Under the pieces are notes generated by a model. That model made no database searches. It was not told the DNA's origin and saw only the letters and a program-made list of their open reading frames with translations. The translations under genes and the position numbers were made by a program. DNA of 64,000 nt from positions 363,820,698 through 363,884,697 of the forward strand of contig CAKMRJ010000001.1 in the NCBI GenBank assembly GCA_928212115.1, written 5' to 3'. Position 1 is the stretch's first letter; each line of letters begins with the position of its first letter. Source of the stretch: Lactuca virosa. Taxonomy: Eukaryota > Streptophyta > Magnoliopsida > Asterales > Asteraceae. This document shows positions 1 through 11,081 of the stretch, in pieces.

Positions 1-388
1 GGGTTTCTTATATAGTGTTGACACATCTAGGGTTACACCATGTAAACCCTAATGTGTCATGACTCTTCATTTCCATGACCAATGGGTTTGTAACTCCCAT
101 GGAGCATCCTAGCCCACTATATAAGATATGGAAGATTTACATAATCTACCCATATATTTAATTAGTTATCTTTTGATCACTTAATTAATTCTAAATTAAT
201 TCTTGATCAAACTAATTAAATAATATTATTAATATATTAGAACTTATAATATATTAATAAACCATAAGTGTTATTCTCTTCATTTTAGTTTATCCAATTG
301 CATGGTGCCATGCAACCTAAATGGACCATGCCGGGTCGGGTCAAGTACATACCAGAAATAGTTATGGACTTAGACACCGTATCCAACA
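1..388 (-). mobile_element. Copia LTR, partial, minus strand
   Basis: Read on the minus strand this begins TGTTGGATACGG at 388 and continues with the same order of motifs as the LTRs at 17555 and 59048: GTGTCTAAG, a tract of alternating AATTAAT with TTGATCA, then CACTATATAAG as the TATA box (about 8-19). The rest of the LTR and the body of the element lie left of the window. It is inserted in the integrase end of a Gypsy pol, so it is younger than that element. The 5 bases after it (389-393, TATGG) would be the target duplication, but the partner is outside the window. Confidence 0.85.
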
Positions 389-393
389 TATGG

Positions 394-838
394 TTCTCCT
401 GAAGGTGTCGCCTTGGAAAGGCGTCATCCAATTCAGGAAGCGGGGCAAGTTGGGCCCAAGGTACATTGGACCGTTCAGGGTTGTAGCCCGGGTGGGCAAG
501 GTGGCATACAGGCTGGATCTGCCAGTCGAACTCAGTCAGATCCACAGCACCTTCCACGTCTCCCAGCTGCGGAAGTGACTGGTGGACGACTCCGCAGTGG
601 TGCCCCTAGAGGATATTCAGGTTGATGAGCCTGAACTACATGGAGGGCCTGTGGCGATTCTCGACCGGAAGTCGAAGGATTTGAGGAACAGGAACAAGAG
701 AGTGGAAACTCGTTGAAGGTGCAATGGCAGCACCGGAAGGAGTCGGAGTGGACTTGGGAGCCGGTGGACGAAGATGATGGAGCATTAACCGAGCTGTTTC
801 AGGAACGACGCGCAGCAGACTTCGAGCACGAAGTCTAA
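394..838 (+). pseudogene. Ty3/Gypsy chromovirus pol, integrase C-terminus and chromodomain-like tail
   Basis: The frame from 394 to 578 reads as the end of a Gypsy integrase, with the family motifs KLGPRYIGPF, RVGKVAYRLDLP and HSTFHVSQLRK. A TGA at 576-578 follows SQLRK. The same frame then continues through PVAILDRKSK, which is typical of the linker before a chromodomain. A frameshift near 700 moves the reading to another frame containing KVQWQHRKESEWTWEP, the chromodomain-like region, ending at TAA 836-838. It is the 3' end of the Gypsy element whose LTR follows. The 5' part is cut off by the Copia LTR at 388. The copy is dead by at least one stop and one frameshift. The chromodomain suggests the chromovirus branch (Tekay-like). 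Confidence 0.88.
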
Positions 839-841
839 AAT

Positions 842-855
842 AAGTGGGGGAGATT
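842..855 (+). other. Polypurine tract of the Gypsy element
   Basis: The purine run AAGTGGGGGAGA lies directly before the LTR start TGTAGC. Its place between the pol stop and the LTR is that of a plus-strand primer. Confidence 0.85.
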
Positions 856-926
856 TGTAGCACCTGGTTCTTGGTAAGTATTCTTTTTATTAATTCTTTA
901 AATATTTTGCATTTTGGCCTTGGACT

Positions 927-1905
927 CAGCGAGTTGAATATGACCAACTCGCCGAGTAGAAGCGAGAAGTGGACGCGGTGGCGGACTTAAGTGATGAACT
1001 CGGCGAGTCGGGTCCCGGACCGGCGCGTAGGTGCCTTGTTCGGACCAAAAACCCTAATCCGAGGGTTTGCACCCTATTTAAGCACTGATGACGGCCATAT
1101 TTTCCCTTATGCTCCAAAACATTTCATTGAAACCCTAGCCGTTTGTGCATTGTTGAGGCCTTTTTGGTGTTGCTTGTGTGGTTTGTAAAGCTTGGAAGGA
1201 AGAAAGGAGCTTGGAACCTGAGTTGGGGACAGTAGATCCAGAGATTTTACTTCATTTTCAGCAGCTCAAGGTATAATGCCCCTGTCTTGACGTCGATCTA
1301 TGTGTTATTCATCTTTAACTTGGGATTTCTTTGGATTGCTAAGTCATGTTTTGGTATTGGAGTGTGGATGTGGGTTTTGACTTCAGATCTGGGCCTTAAG
1401 AGGGGTTTCATGGCCATAAAGGTGCCACTTTAGGGCCATGAGAGCCCCATGCCACATTGTAGGACCCTTTATGTGGATTTTTGAGCTAAAAACCCCATGC
1501 ATTTTGCATAAAGTTTGGAACTTTACGTAAATAAAGTGACCATTAGGAGGCCGATCTATAGTTTTGGTGTGCTAGATCCCATTTAAATCAACTGTATGGA
1601 ATTGGTCAAGACTGGACTCGGCGAAGTCGTTCTTGGACTCGGCGAGTCCAAGGCAATCTTCTTAGAACTCGACGAGTTGTTCATCAACTCGGCGAGTCGA
1701 GGACAGATCTTGTTCATCAAATGGAGGTGGACTCGACGAGTTGTTCATCAACTCGGCGAGTCGGATGAGTTTTCATGTGACGTTCATATGAGAGAAGAGC
1801 TCGTCGAGTTGACGGTCCAATCGACGACGTAAAGTCGTGGATAAGGACAAATGGAAGGTTAGGGGACTCGACGAGTTGGCTAGCCAACTCGGCGAGTCAG
1901 GTCAA
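927..1905. repeat. ACTCGNCGAGT palindrome clusters in the Gypsy LTR
   Basis: Short palindromes of the form ACTCGGCGAGTC, ACTCGACGAGTT and degenerate relatives recur in two clusters. The first is at about 927-1010, before the TATA-like sequence; the second is at about 1614-1905. Near 1670-1770, pairs are separated by GTTCATCA. The same motif appears in the leader of the unrelated Copia family at 18420-18500 and 59930-60005. Confidence 0.85.
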
Positions 1906-2231
1906 CTGGAGTTGACTTTGACTTTGACTTGACTTGATCAGGGGTAAAATGGTCATTTACCCAAAGAGTAGATATCAGACTCTGATTGTGTGTTTTGTGG
2001 GATTATAGCCGGAGGATTTCCGGAGCAGCAGCAGCAGATAGAGAGTTCCCGCACAGATCGACAGCTACTACGAGGTGAGTTACCCTCCAGTAGCGGTGGG
2101 TCTACGGCCACAATGCCGGCCCACCAGTAGGGATCGTATGATAGATGTTTGTCTTTGTGATATTCATCTGTGTTGCTACTACCTGATATGTTATATGCTA
2201 GTGATATGATATGTGATAGTGAAGAGATTCG

Positions 2232-2662
2232 GTTGGTTGTTAGGACCGAAGGGTAGGTTAGGCACCCAGATATGCCTAACAGTATGTTATGATATGTTTA
2301 GCTGCTAGCATGATATGTTATACGAGATAGAGGTAGTAGAGGGGGGAATGGTCCCCGAGATTCAGTTGTTAGGACCGAAGGGTAGGTCGGCACCCCAGAT
2401 ATGTCTGACAGTAGATATTGCTATGATATATGTGACAGTAGTAGTAGGGGTGAAATAGTCCCCGAGGTTCGGTTGTAGGACCGAAGGTAGTAGCAGCACC
2501 CCAGAATGGCTCGACATGGGTAGGTCAGACCCCATAATAGCTTGACACGGGTAGGACGGCACCCAAGAATAGTCGCACGGGTAGGTCGGCACCCCAGAAT
2601 GTCGTACGGGCAGGTCGGCACCCAAGAATGGTCGTTACCGGGTAGGTCGGCACCCCAGACTG
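2232..2662 (+). repeat. Minisatellite in the LTR (GGTAGGTCGGCACCC units)
   Basis: Units of about 30-35 bp built on GGGTAGGTCGGCACCC and CAGAATG follow each other at 2517-2662. They are preceded by longer units with TAGGACCGAAGGGTAGG at about 2240, 2370 and 2480. A related array is at 55690-55810 in another LTR. Confidence 0.85.
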
Positions 2663-3008
2663 CATGGCAGTATCTATGCTATATGATTGTATGGTATGTG
2701 GACGATTGGGGGGGGGGAACTCACTAAGCTTTATGCTTACAGTTTACAGTTTTGTTTCAGGTACCTCTTCAGCGAAGGGGAAGGAGCTGGCGCGGTTAGC
2801 GGCACATCATACACCCCCCATTGGTTTTTCCGCATTATGAGATGTTCTGGGATTGTACTCTGACATTATTATTATTTTTATGATTGGTTTTCAGACATGA
2901 GATATGTTTTATGAAATGATATGATTCGGATGATGTTTTACTACAAATGTTTCGCAAACCACTTATTTTAAATGAAATTTTTGGGCGTGAAAAATGGGTC
3001 GTTACACT

Positions 3009-3298
3009 GTAACCCTATATACATTTTTCTTTATATATCAACATCTATACTATATTTGTACTCCAGCTTTCACCACATGTTAATATTAGCCCCTGCTCTC
3101 CTTTTTTTTAACACTCTAGGCCACGAAATATAATAGATGTTCATTAATATTCAATGAATATTATGTTTTATATATGTATTATATTTATACATAATTTTTG
3201 TAAATATCATGACTCTTACGAGTCGAGTCTCAATCCAAGTCACGAGTCAAAATTTTATATTTTCAAGTCACGCATCGAGTCACGAGTTAACAACTATG
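3009..3298. mobile_element. hAT-type MITE, 3' part (copy A)
   Basis: This is the right part of the MITE that is complete at 12069-12700. It ends CGAGTTAACAACTATG at 3298, followed by TTATTATT, a near match to the TTATTATC duplication of copy B. Its left part was removed where the Gypsy LTR now ends. Confidence 0.7.
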
Positions 3299-4289
3299 TT
3301 ATTATTCATAAATATAGACTGTTTCACTAAAACTAGGACACCCGATTTCTATCTTAGTGGAAGTCTAATATTAAAGTAAGCTAGTAAATAAAATCAATAA
3401 CAAAAGTCATACAAAATGATAGATAAAATAAAAGCAAAAAAAAAACTCATAACCTAAACTTCTGATTAATATATTATCTTATCAAATCAGAAATCTAATA
3501 TTTTAAGCTAAAACTTTGAAAGATACAAATCAGAAACAAGCATCATAATATTGTAGAATATTTGGAACAAATCAAAAAACATTTTACCTTGATAGGTGAA
3601 AAATCTGAAACTTAGGGCAATGCATTTCACTGTTCCTATAATAATCAACTTTAGAGATTTCATGTACAAACAAAAATCAAAAACAAAGATTATAATCTTT
3701 CAGAAAAAGAAATATGATATACAAACTTAGATAGATAATAAAACATCAAATTCAAAAATCTAAAAGAAAAAACTGATATACAAATCTATAAACTTTCAGT
3801 AAAAAAAATCATACCTTAAAGTTATCTAGATAAGTCCTAACGATTCTGGAATCAACATAAATTCAAAAGAAGATGGCGTGGTCAAGAATCGAGATTGAGA
3901 GGTAGAAGACGAATTGCGGATTGTGAGAAAGTTTTAGAGAAACGAGCGTGAGGAGTAAAGTCTAAGAAAAACCAGAGTGGGAAGAGTGGGAAGTACAGAG
4001 AAGTCAATTGTGAGTGTAAGAGAGAAGAGTAAATGATGATTCAAGCAAGAGAGAATAACGATTCTAGAAGGGATAGTTGAATGCATTTCTAACTTCTTAT
4101 GTCAGGGGAGAAGGCGACATCATGACGTCGACGATGCACGAGTTCCCGCCTGATGTATATGAAGATTCAGTTACCATTATCGATGATGTCGATTATATTC
4201 ACAAGGTTTTTTAATTCCTGCTTTGGAGCTTCATTTGTTCTTGACCATTCTAGATGCGCATTCATCTATCATTGAACATCGAACAAACC

Positions 4290-4445
4290 TAGGGATGGCA
4301 AAAAAGCCAGAACTCGACGGGGATACCCGAAACCAGATCATTTCGGGTCGGGTAACAGGTCGTAATCGGGTTTTTTATCGGGTTCGAGGCAGGGAGTGTT
4401 ATCCTCGCCCCGACCCGCCCCGCCCCGCCCCCGATTATTAGTATA

Positions 4446-4490
<45 letters not shown>

Positions 4491-4790
4491 CATTCTGCTG
4501 TGAGAATGATCATTTTTTATGTTTTGACATATTACACTAACTTAAATTAAATATTTTTTAAAATAACGTTCAGTTTATTTTATTAAAGTGGTGTGCATAA
4601 TATTTTTAATTTAAAAGGGAGTCTATAACATGTATGTTTTATAAGACATCGGGGTACCCTAAATCGGAATAAAGATTTCATTATGAATTGTTGTAAACCC
4701 GATAAGATACCCGAAACCCGATGGAGCGCCCCGATAAGATACTCGAAAGATACCGGGACGGGTTTAGAAAACCATGCCCCGCCCCGAACC
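4290..4790. mobile_element. Non-autonomous hAT element, degenerate right end
   Basis: It starts TAGGGATGGCAAAA, a common hAT terminus in plants, followed by GGGTCGGGTA-type subterminal repeats. A mirrored GC-rich block (ATGCCCCGCCCCG) is at the right. The paralogous site at about 13078-13084 reads straight through ACAAACC into AATTTC without an insert, which fixes the borders. The left flank is AACAAACC; the right flank is only CGAACC, so the right terminus or the duplication has decayed. A (TA)n tract is at about 4441-4489. It has no transposase. Confidence 0.75.
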
Positions 4791-4987
4791 AATTTCTTTA
4801 TTTTTGGGCTAACTTGAGATTGGGCTAATTTGAGATTGGGCTAAAGTGGGAATCTGGTAATTGGCCCCTAAGAAATGTGCACGTAATTGTTTATATGTAT
4901 ACAATATATAGACCATAAATTTTGGCTCACTTAGAGACGTGGACCATGGGCGGTCGTCCGGGTTGCCCATCGTCAAGGTCGGCCCTA

Positions 4988-5330
4988 ATGTTATATTTTG
5001 CAAAGGAATATTATTTTACATCAACAAATACTTTTGTATAAATATATGGGATTTTCTAACATGTGCCATAAGACATGTGTAAGAAATATTAATTATAAGG
5101 AATATTATCATAATTAAATATAAAATACTTTAGTTATAAAGAATATTCTTCATAATTAACACACTTACATTTTTCGATTAGTAATATTCTTTATAATTAA
5201 TGTATTTCACATTTAATTATGATAATATTTCTCATAATTAATATGTATTATGTGTGCCCTTAAGGTATATTTGATAAGATATATAAACTAATAAACAACA
5301 TAATTATATAATATTTTTTATTTTGTAAAA
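4988..5330. other. Non-coding flank shared with 13264-13596
   Basis: AT-rich sequence matching copy B, with runs such as TAATTATAAAGAATATTC in both orientations. No gene or element terminus was seen. Confidence 0.6.
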
Positions 5331-5339
5331 TGCTACAAT

Positions 5340-5689
5340 AAATATTCTTATTTGTGTCGATCAATTCATCTTAAATACAATACAAATTACATAAATCATC
5401 TTAAATACCAATAATACACAAAGCATTGTAAGCATTAGGTTTCACCTGATGAGATACATACATATAGTAATACATACATCATATATATATATATATATAT
5501 ATATCTATATATTATATATATATATATATATAGATATAGATATATATATATATATATACTCCATAGATCATAAATAATAACCAAATATTCTTATTTATGT
5601 AATTTATGTACAAATTACATAAATCATCTTAAATACCAATAACACACAAAGCATGGTAAGCATTAGGTTTCACCTGATGAGATACATAC

Positions 5690-5744
<55 letters not shown>

Positions 5745-5770
5745 TCCATAGATCATAAATAATAACCAAA
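5340..5770. repeat. 243-bp tandem duplication with expanded (TA)n
   Basis: AAATATTCTTATTT begins at 5340 and again at 5583. Each unit continues with AAATCATCTTAAATACCAAT, a segment with TTTCACCTGATGAGATACAT, then a long (TA)n tract (5481-5561 and 5694-5743), then TCCATAGATCATAAATAATA. The two units differ mainly in the length and interruption of the TA tract. Confidence 0.85.
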
Positions 5771-5776
5771 TATTAC

Positions 5777-6191
5777 AAAGATCAAATTCACACAAAACAT
5801 GGAAAACATTATGTTGCATATGCTTTTGGATCTTAATCGCAAACAAAAATAAACCATGTTGTTCACCAATGCACTTTTAGAAGTCATCGGAGCAAATATC
5901 AAACTCCAAGAACCCTAGCAATTAATGTGTCTTAAATATCGACAAAACAAAGATTAACTTAGGAACTGTTTGAGTGAAAAAAATAGCTATCGATGAAAGT
6001 CAAATATTATGCTAAACCACGGGGATAATTTGTGTAATTTACTATCTTACATTACTAGCAATTAATGCATCTTAAATATTAGCATGGTGCACTACATCCT
6101 CTCATGAGATAGATTGAGAACCCAACTCTCTATAAAAAAACCAACTATTACAATTTATAAAATTAAGTTTCTTATAAACTTGTCATATACA
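5777..6191. other. Unassigned sequence before the SPH pseudogene
   Basis: No open frame or terminal repeats were recognised. It may hold the old promoter of the SPH pseudogene, but no clear TATA box was fixed. Confidence 0.4.
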
Positions 6192-6665
6192 ATGTGTAGC
6201 CTCTTGATTTGACTCATCCTAGCATTTTCCTTCCCTTCCATCACAAATTCTTGCTTCTTTACTCCACAATGGAAGATGTATATTATTAAGGGTACTCCTG
6301 ATAATATTCTTATGCATGTTAGATCAAAAGATGATGATCTCGGGAAACATAATGTCACTTCAAATGGTTATTATCATTGGTCATTTTGTGATAGACTTGA
6401 TAGCACAACAACATTTGATGCTGAGTTTTGGTGGGGTGAATCATATGATTGCTTGGAAGCGTTTGCTAAACTTGCGTGAAGAACGTGCCATAGGTTTGGA
6501 GGGATTGGATTTCGTGTTGTTTATTGTTATTGGCAATTAAGATCTGATGGATTTTATATATCTCCAGTGAATGTATCATTCCCTAATCCATCATGGGCGT
6601 TTGCTAAACCTTGGGGTTCAGGTGGAACGCTTTGTAGTACGCATATAGTATCGAATAAAGCATGA
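6192..6665 (+). pseudogene. S-protein homolog (SPH / self-incompatibility S1 family), two nonsense codons
   Basis: Plant SPH proteins are small secreted proteins; the founding member is the stigma S protein of poppy. This copy reads in one frame from ATG 6192 to TGA 6663, 157 codons, a usual length for the family. Codons 8-21 give a hydrophobic signal-peptide-like stretch (LILAFSFPSITNS). The family core follows: YIIKGTPDNILMHVRSKDDDLG, of which HVRSKDDDLG is the hallmark, then YYHWSF, FWWG and the C-terminal RFGGIGF, VYCYW and DGFYIS. Cysteines occur in the mature part (CDR, YDC, TCH, YCY), as expected for a secreted fold. Two in-frame TGA codons break it, at 6210-6212 (codon 7) and 6477-6479. 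There is no frameshift, so decay looks recent. TGA arising from CGA by C-to-T change is possible. Expression is unknown. Confidence 0.83.
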
Positions 6666-6957
6666 TGAAATTAATATATTTTGATAGTTAATTTTTATGT
6701 GTGCATAGTGTGTTTATGCATTTATTTACTACTGTGAATGCTTTGCATCAGTGTCCTTTTAAAAAAAATCTTACTATTAGGGTATTTTGATATAATTGCT
6801 TTTTTAAATAGTTATAACAAACATTTAAGTCATTAAAATAATAAACATATTCATTAAATTTTGATAAACAGAAATATGAGATGAAAGACGAGTTGACGAA
6901 AAAATAAGCAAATATTGAAAAATAACAAAGGATATTCACAAAATAACAAAATAACCC

Positions 6958-7100
6958 TCTCTTTTATGATAGATTTCAAACCGGTGTTGAATCTTGTTTA
7001 TTATTGGTTCGACCCGATGAAATTTATATATTTGCTTTGAATACATCGCTTCCTCATGCTTTATGGACATTTTATAAACTTGGGGTCTTGGGTTTCCTCT
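6958..7100 (+). pseudogene. Second SPH fragment (C-terminal part)
   Basis: Downstream of the first SPH pseudogene the translation gives DRFQTG, then VYYW, then after a one-base shift LVRPDEIYIFALNTSLPHALW. This parallels HRFGGIG, VYCYW, LRSDGFYISPVNVSFPNPSW in the first copy, in the same order and at similar spacing. The N-terminal half is not recognisable. It is probably the remnant of a tandem SPH duplicate, older than its neighbour. Confidence 0.6.
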
Positions 7101-7843
7101 AATTTGCTCCAGATAATGAAGAAATTTTAAGACCCTTATTATATTATTTACTATAAGGTTTATATACAATATCAGTAACTCTTTAGTTTTAGATACAACC
7201 CTTTAATTTAACATATAACTTCTCACATTTACCTACTTTTGTCCTCATAGATATTTATAGAGTAGGTTTCCCAGTAAAAGTGTAAACTATCACATAACGT
7301 CCCTGTACCACGCCTGCATCTTCTGCTTAGACGTCTACCCAATCTCCCTTTAACTACCATGGTTGAATACAGTTGAGAATGGAGACTGGATTCAACTGCT
7401 GCCCATGTCCTCCTTCTTCAACCAATATACAGAAGGCACTATCCGAGTTTACGGAAGCCACTATCTGATTCTGCACAGCCACGTTCACACTCTATTTCCG
7501 GTATATAAGACGGATTATGATCAGTTCATTATGTGACGTTTACTGTAATTGGGATTTAACAATATTTTTTGTATAAATAACCTAGAAGAAGAATAACCCA
7601 ATGTAATTTTATTTCTTTAATTCATTGCGTGTCATTTATTGGATTTGGGATTCACCGTTCAACTCCATGTTACTTCAATCGCCATAACTTTTCTTCCCCA
7701 CATTCTTCTTCCTATCTACCCACTTTCCCCACAATTCTCCTTAAACCCTTCACTATTTAGGGTTTTTGGTGTTGCAATTGAAGTTTATTGTATTTTTAGG
7801 ATCCATACTCTTATAATATGTTGATTTTTGTTTTACTCTTAAG
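7101..7843. other. Unassigned, promoter or 5'-UTR-like stretch
   Basis: There is no convincing coding region. The part from about 7640 to 7800 is pyrimidine-rich on the plus strand and contains TTTAGGGTTTTTGGTG, as seen in many plant 5' UTRs. It lies just before the possible exon at 7844. Confidence 0.3.
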
Positions 7844-7934
7844 CTTGTATCGAACAGAATCAAGAGCGGGGTAAATGTTTGGCGCTCTGGGACTGCTAAA
7901 GAAGACATTACTTCTCTGCCAAACCTTCAAAAAG
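7844..7934 (+). pseudogene. Possible exon of an unidentified gene
   Basis: One frame gives a non-repetitive, well-formed peptide containing SGVNVWRSGTAKED and SLPNLQK. It ends exactly at a canonical donor (AAAG then GTAAGT at 7935). A long (TC)n tract begins in the putative intron. No downstream exon was found and the family was not recognised, so this may be a captured or abandoned first exon. Confidence 0.25.

Positions 7935-7939
<5 letters not shown>

Positions 7940-8009
<70 letters not shown>
7940..8009. repeat. (TC)n microsatellite
   Basis: About 35 uninterrupted TC units follow a GTAAGT. It produces long Ser-Leu and Arg-Glu frames that are not genes. Confidence 0.97.
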
Positions 8010-8012
<3 letters not shown>

Positions 8013-9597
8013 GGAAATTGGTTTGAAGCTACTAATAATTTGAATTGGTCATTTTATTTGCTTTCTTTGATGAAAATAATATGTTGTTTACACGGGAACA
8101 AGTGCATAATCCTTTTGCGATGGCATTTAATTTTGACATATCAATAAGGAAATTAAATGACTTCTTGAGGTATACATTTTTTTTTAATTATACCATGTTG
8201 AAAAATAATTCAAATTGTTATTAATATCCCATATTCATATCAGATGATGCATAATTTTGGGTATCTATTTGAGGAGGAAAAGGTGTGATTAATAGCAAGA
8301 GATATAGTTGTATTGTAGTGATATGTAGATGCAATAGAGAAGTCTATTATTCCAAGTAAGATTCTATATTCTATTTGCATTTGACAAACAATATGTTTTC
8401 AAAACTGTGCTTATTGTTTAAGGAGATTCAGTGCACTGTATCCTCCAATTAATCATGTATGTATATTGCTAATCTTTGCATTTACCACTATCATGTATTA
8501 TTTTATATATTCCACCACACCTTTATGTTTAGTCTCTATTTTGTTAAAACGAACATTTAATCCAATGAAATTGTATATTTTGGGGATATTGTACCAATTT
8601 TTTTTATTGGCTAATGGATTTTCATGTTTTGACATACTTATTTTTGTTTTTTGGCATATAGGAAGGAACGAAGGAATGCGTAATTATATACTATAGTGCT
8701 TCATCATTAAAATAAACTTCTATATTTCTTCATATATTCTCCCCCTCTTTTTTGTGGTCTTTTTTACTTTCTATGTGTGGTAGCCCAATTTACTTTTACA
8801 TGGGGTGAGGCCGACTAGAAGACATTCGAAAACTCAGAAATTGTCATCAAACAAAACAAAGAAGCATTGATCCCTTCATATTTCTTATCCTTCTTTTACA
8901 TGAGAGCAATAATTTTCAAACACCTATCTTTATTCATTATTCAGTTTACATCCTTACAAATGTCAAATGATTAACCATAATTAATAAATTGTAATTCTAA
9001 ATCCAATGGTGTTTAAAATTAAACTTTGATTTATTTTGTTTTAATTATGATTTGAAACACTGTCTTCAAAAATTGTTTTTTGTATTTATATTTTCTCTAA
9101 TATTATAATACAACTCAAAAATGATGTCATGCTTTTATGTTTTTGTCTAAAACTATAATTTCATTTTTCCATGGATTGAAATTCAGTTGCTCCAAAAAAA
9201 TTTCTCAAGAGTACAATTGGGTCTCTCATTTTCGGACATTTTTGCCCCTGATGCAAAGCTTTTGTGGGATAAGTAAACTCATTTTTCATCCGGTCAATGT
9301 GTATAACTAGATATTATAGGGTCATTATGTTTAAAACAACCCTCAAGTATGCAATTAAATATAATCCTCACTGATTGAGCAATGAATCTCGGTGTCTTTG
9401 TTTGCAATTAGACAAATACCATTTTTTAGACCCTTGAAAGTATATTTTCCTAATAAGACAAAAAATGAAAACACAATGTTGTTATGGGGTTAAAAACTTT
9501 AGATTTAAATGCCTTAATAAGAAAAAAGTTTTAAAATTGAAATGGTATAGTAATAAAACAAAAGAAATTGCGTAGCTATTATACAGGAACATATGAA

Positions 9598-9600
<3 letters not shown>
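8010..9600. other. Unassigned AT-rich DNA
   Basis: There are only short open frames in ordinary AT-rich sequence. No terminal repeats, LTR ends or known domains were seen. Confidence 0.4.

Positions 9601-9662
<62 letters not shown>
9601..9662. repeat. (TA)n microsatellite
   Basis: About 31 TA units without interruption. Confidence 0.97.
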
Positions 9663-9668
<6 letters not shown>

Positions 9669-9719
9669 TACAAAGCTCTTAGGATTAGTATATTTTCTAT
9701 TACTCTAAGTTTTCCCATA

Positions 9720-10005
9720 AAAGTTTCAATATTTTGTCACTTTTGGTCTCTCCTCAACTTTTTCAAAGTTTTGCCACAAAAGTTTCAACACATTGCCACT
9801 TTTGGTCCCTTCTCAACTTTTTACCACATTAGTTTCTAGAGTTGATACTTTTGGTCCCCCGGCTTCGATATTCTCCACTGATAGCCACAAAGAGTTCAAG
9901 AGTTTGTCGCTTTTAGTCCCTGGCATTTACTAAATGTGACACCTCATGTTTTTGCCACATTAGTTTGTGGAGTTGTCACTTTTGGTCCCCCCCCCCCACA
10001 CCTTT
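9720..10005. repeat. Degenerate tandem repeat (GCCACAAAAGTTTC / CACTTTTGGTCCC)
   Basis: At least four diverged units of roughly 55-75 bp each contain a form of GCCACAAAAGTTTCA followed by TGCCACTTTTGGTCCC and CTCAACTTT. The last unit has a C9 run. It may be the subterminal part of an unrecognised element. Confidence 0.6.
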
Positions 10006-10576
10006 GATATTCTACTATACAGTCTTATTTTCCTCAAATAACAACACATATATTTAATTACCAATGATAGTAATAGATTTGAAATAAAGTATTTGTAGCA
10101 CTTTGTAAGAACGTTGCTACTATAGGTAAAAATAAACCTTTGAAAGTATGATGCCTTAATTGGAAAAAAGGTTTAAAAAAAAATACTGGCCGGGGGCGTA
10201 GCCCGAGTTTATTTACTAGTTTATCTAAAAGTATTAGACTTTCGTTAAATGTCATTTCACAAAATAGAGAGTGGGGTGTGTGTATGTGTTTATAATTCAT
10301 AATTGTTTTGAATTTATGTCGTAATTCTTTTAAATCTATGACCGCTTCAAAGGTTGATGAAAACAAGTTATAACGTAATTTTTATGATTTAGAAAACTTT
10401 AAAAATAAATTATTTTATGATGAACTTTATATCATTCTATTTTGGTCTTATATGATGCAGCTGATAACTAAGTAGCAATATATCTTCTGAAACCCATGAG
10501 TATAGTAATTTACTTTGTTTGAATAGCATTATAACTGTTTTTAAGCTCATGGTAATGTGGGTTAATTGTGATTGTA
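10006..10576. other. Unassigned; possible Helitron-type 3' end near 10219
   Basis: At 10192-10219 a small GC hairpin (GGGCGTAGCCC) is followed by AT-rich sequence and CTAG before a T, the pattern of a Helitron 3' terminus. No matching 5' end was found, so this stays tentative. The rest is AT-rich and shows no genes. Confidence 0.3.
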
Positions 10577-11081
10577 TCTATATTAAAGTACATTGCTATT
10601 TACTTTCAATGAATTATAGCAATGTAGTTTTAAAGTACAATGGTTTAGTTTGAAATATTTTAAAAATAGAAGTAATCTTTTTATAATACATGTGAGAAAT
10701 ATGTTATTTTAGTAAAAAAAAATGAAATTATATTGCTTTTTAATGCATTTAGCCCATATTTGGGCTGATTACAAGAATTATCAATAGAAGTGCGTTGCTA
10801 TTTGTTGTAGTTAACCTTCTAATGCGATTGTACTTGAATTTACAGTTAGGTTAACTGCCAAAAATAAATACAATGAATGTAGGCCGGTATAATGAATAAA
10901 AATAAGTTTGTATCTGTTTGTATAATTGGAACAAATGAATTATATAAGTACAAAAAAATAATGAATTTCATAATACAATGTTATAATTGGAACAAATGAA
11001 AGTCTGATGTTATACAAGAAAGAAAATCTATCTATTGTTTTTCCGTCAATATACTCGACCAACGGACGGGTAAAACACTAG
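10577..11081 (+). mobile_element. Candidate non-autonomous Helitron
   Basis: It starts TCTATATTAAAG right after an A and ends GGACGGGTAAAACACTAG right before a T. That fits Helitron rules (5' TC, 3' CTRR, insertion between A and T). A GC stem (CCGTC with GACGG, near 11043 and 11066) lies shortly before the end. At 505 bp it has no coding capacity. With single short termini, chance is not excluded. Confidence 0.42.

Larger units (their letters stand above)
856..3006 (+). mobile_element. Ty3/Gypsy 3' LTR
   Basis: The LTR starts TGTAGCACC after the polypurine tract and ends GGTCGTTACA at 3006, so it has TG...CA ends and a length of 2151 bp. A TATA-like CCCTATTTAAG is at about 1071. Two clusters of the palindrome ACTCGNCGAGT lie on either side of it. 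A tandem repeat array is at 2232-2662. The 3' part shares segments with the LTR at 53863, for example CTCACTAAGCTTT followed by TTTCAGGTAC. Sequence 3007 onward is a different repeat cut off at this border. Confidence 0.85.
3007..5330. repeat. Duplicated segment, copy A
   Basis: From 3009 this matches the segment starting at 12408, and the match continues to about 5310 / 13590. Copy A holds a hAT insertion (4290-4790) that copy B lacks. It also keeps about 605 bp (3636-4240) that copy B lacks. The match extends beyond the end of the enclosed hAT element (4987 / 13263), so the duplicated unit is larger than that element. The left end is cut by the Gypsy LTR. No gene is visible in it. Confidence 0.8.

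Noticed and set aside
285..557. 90-codon frame on the minus strand
   Set aside because: It lies antisense to the recognisable Gypsy integrase end and crosses the Copia LTR border.
7811..8147. Frames of Arg-Glu and Ser-Leu repeats
   Set aside because: They are translations of the (TC)n microsatellite.
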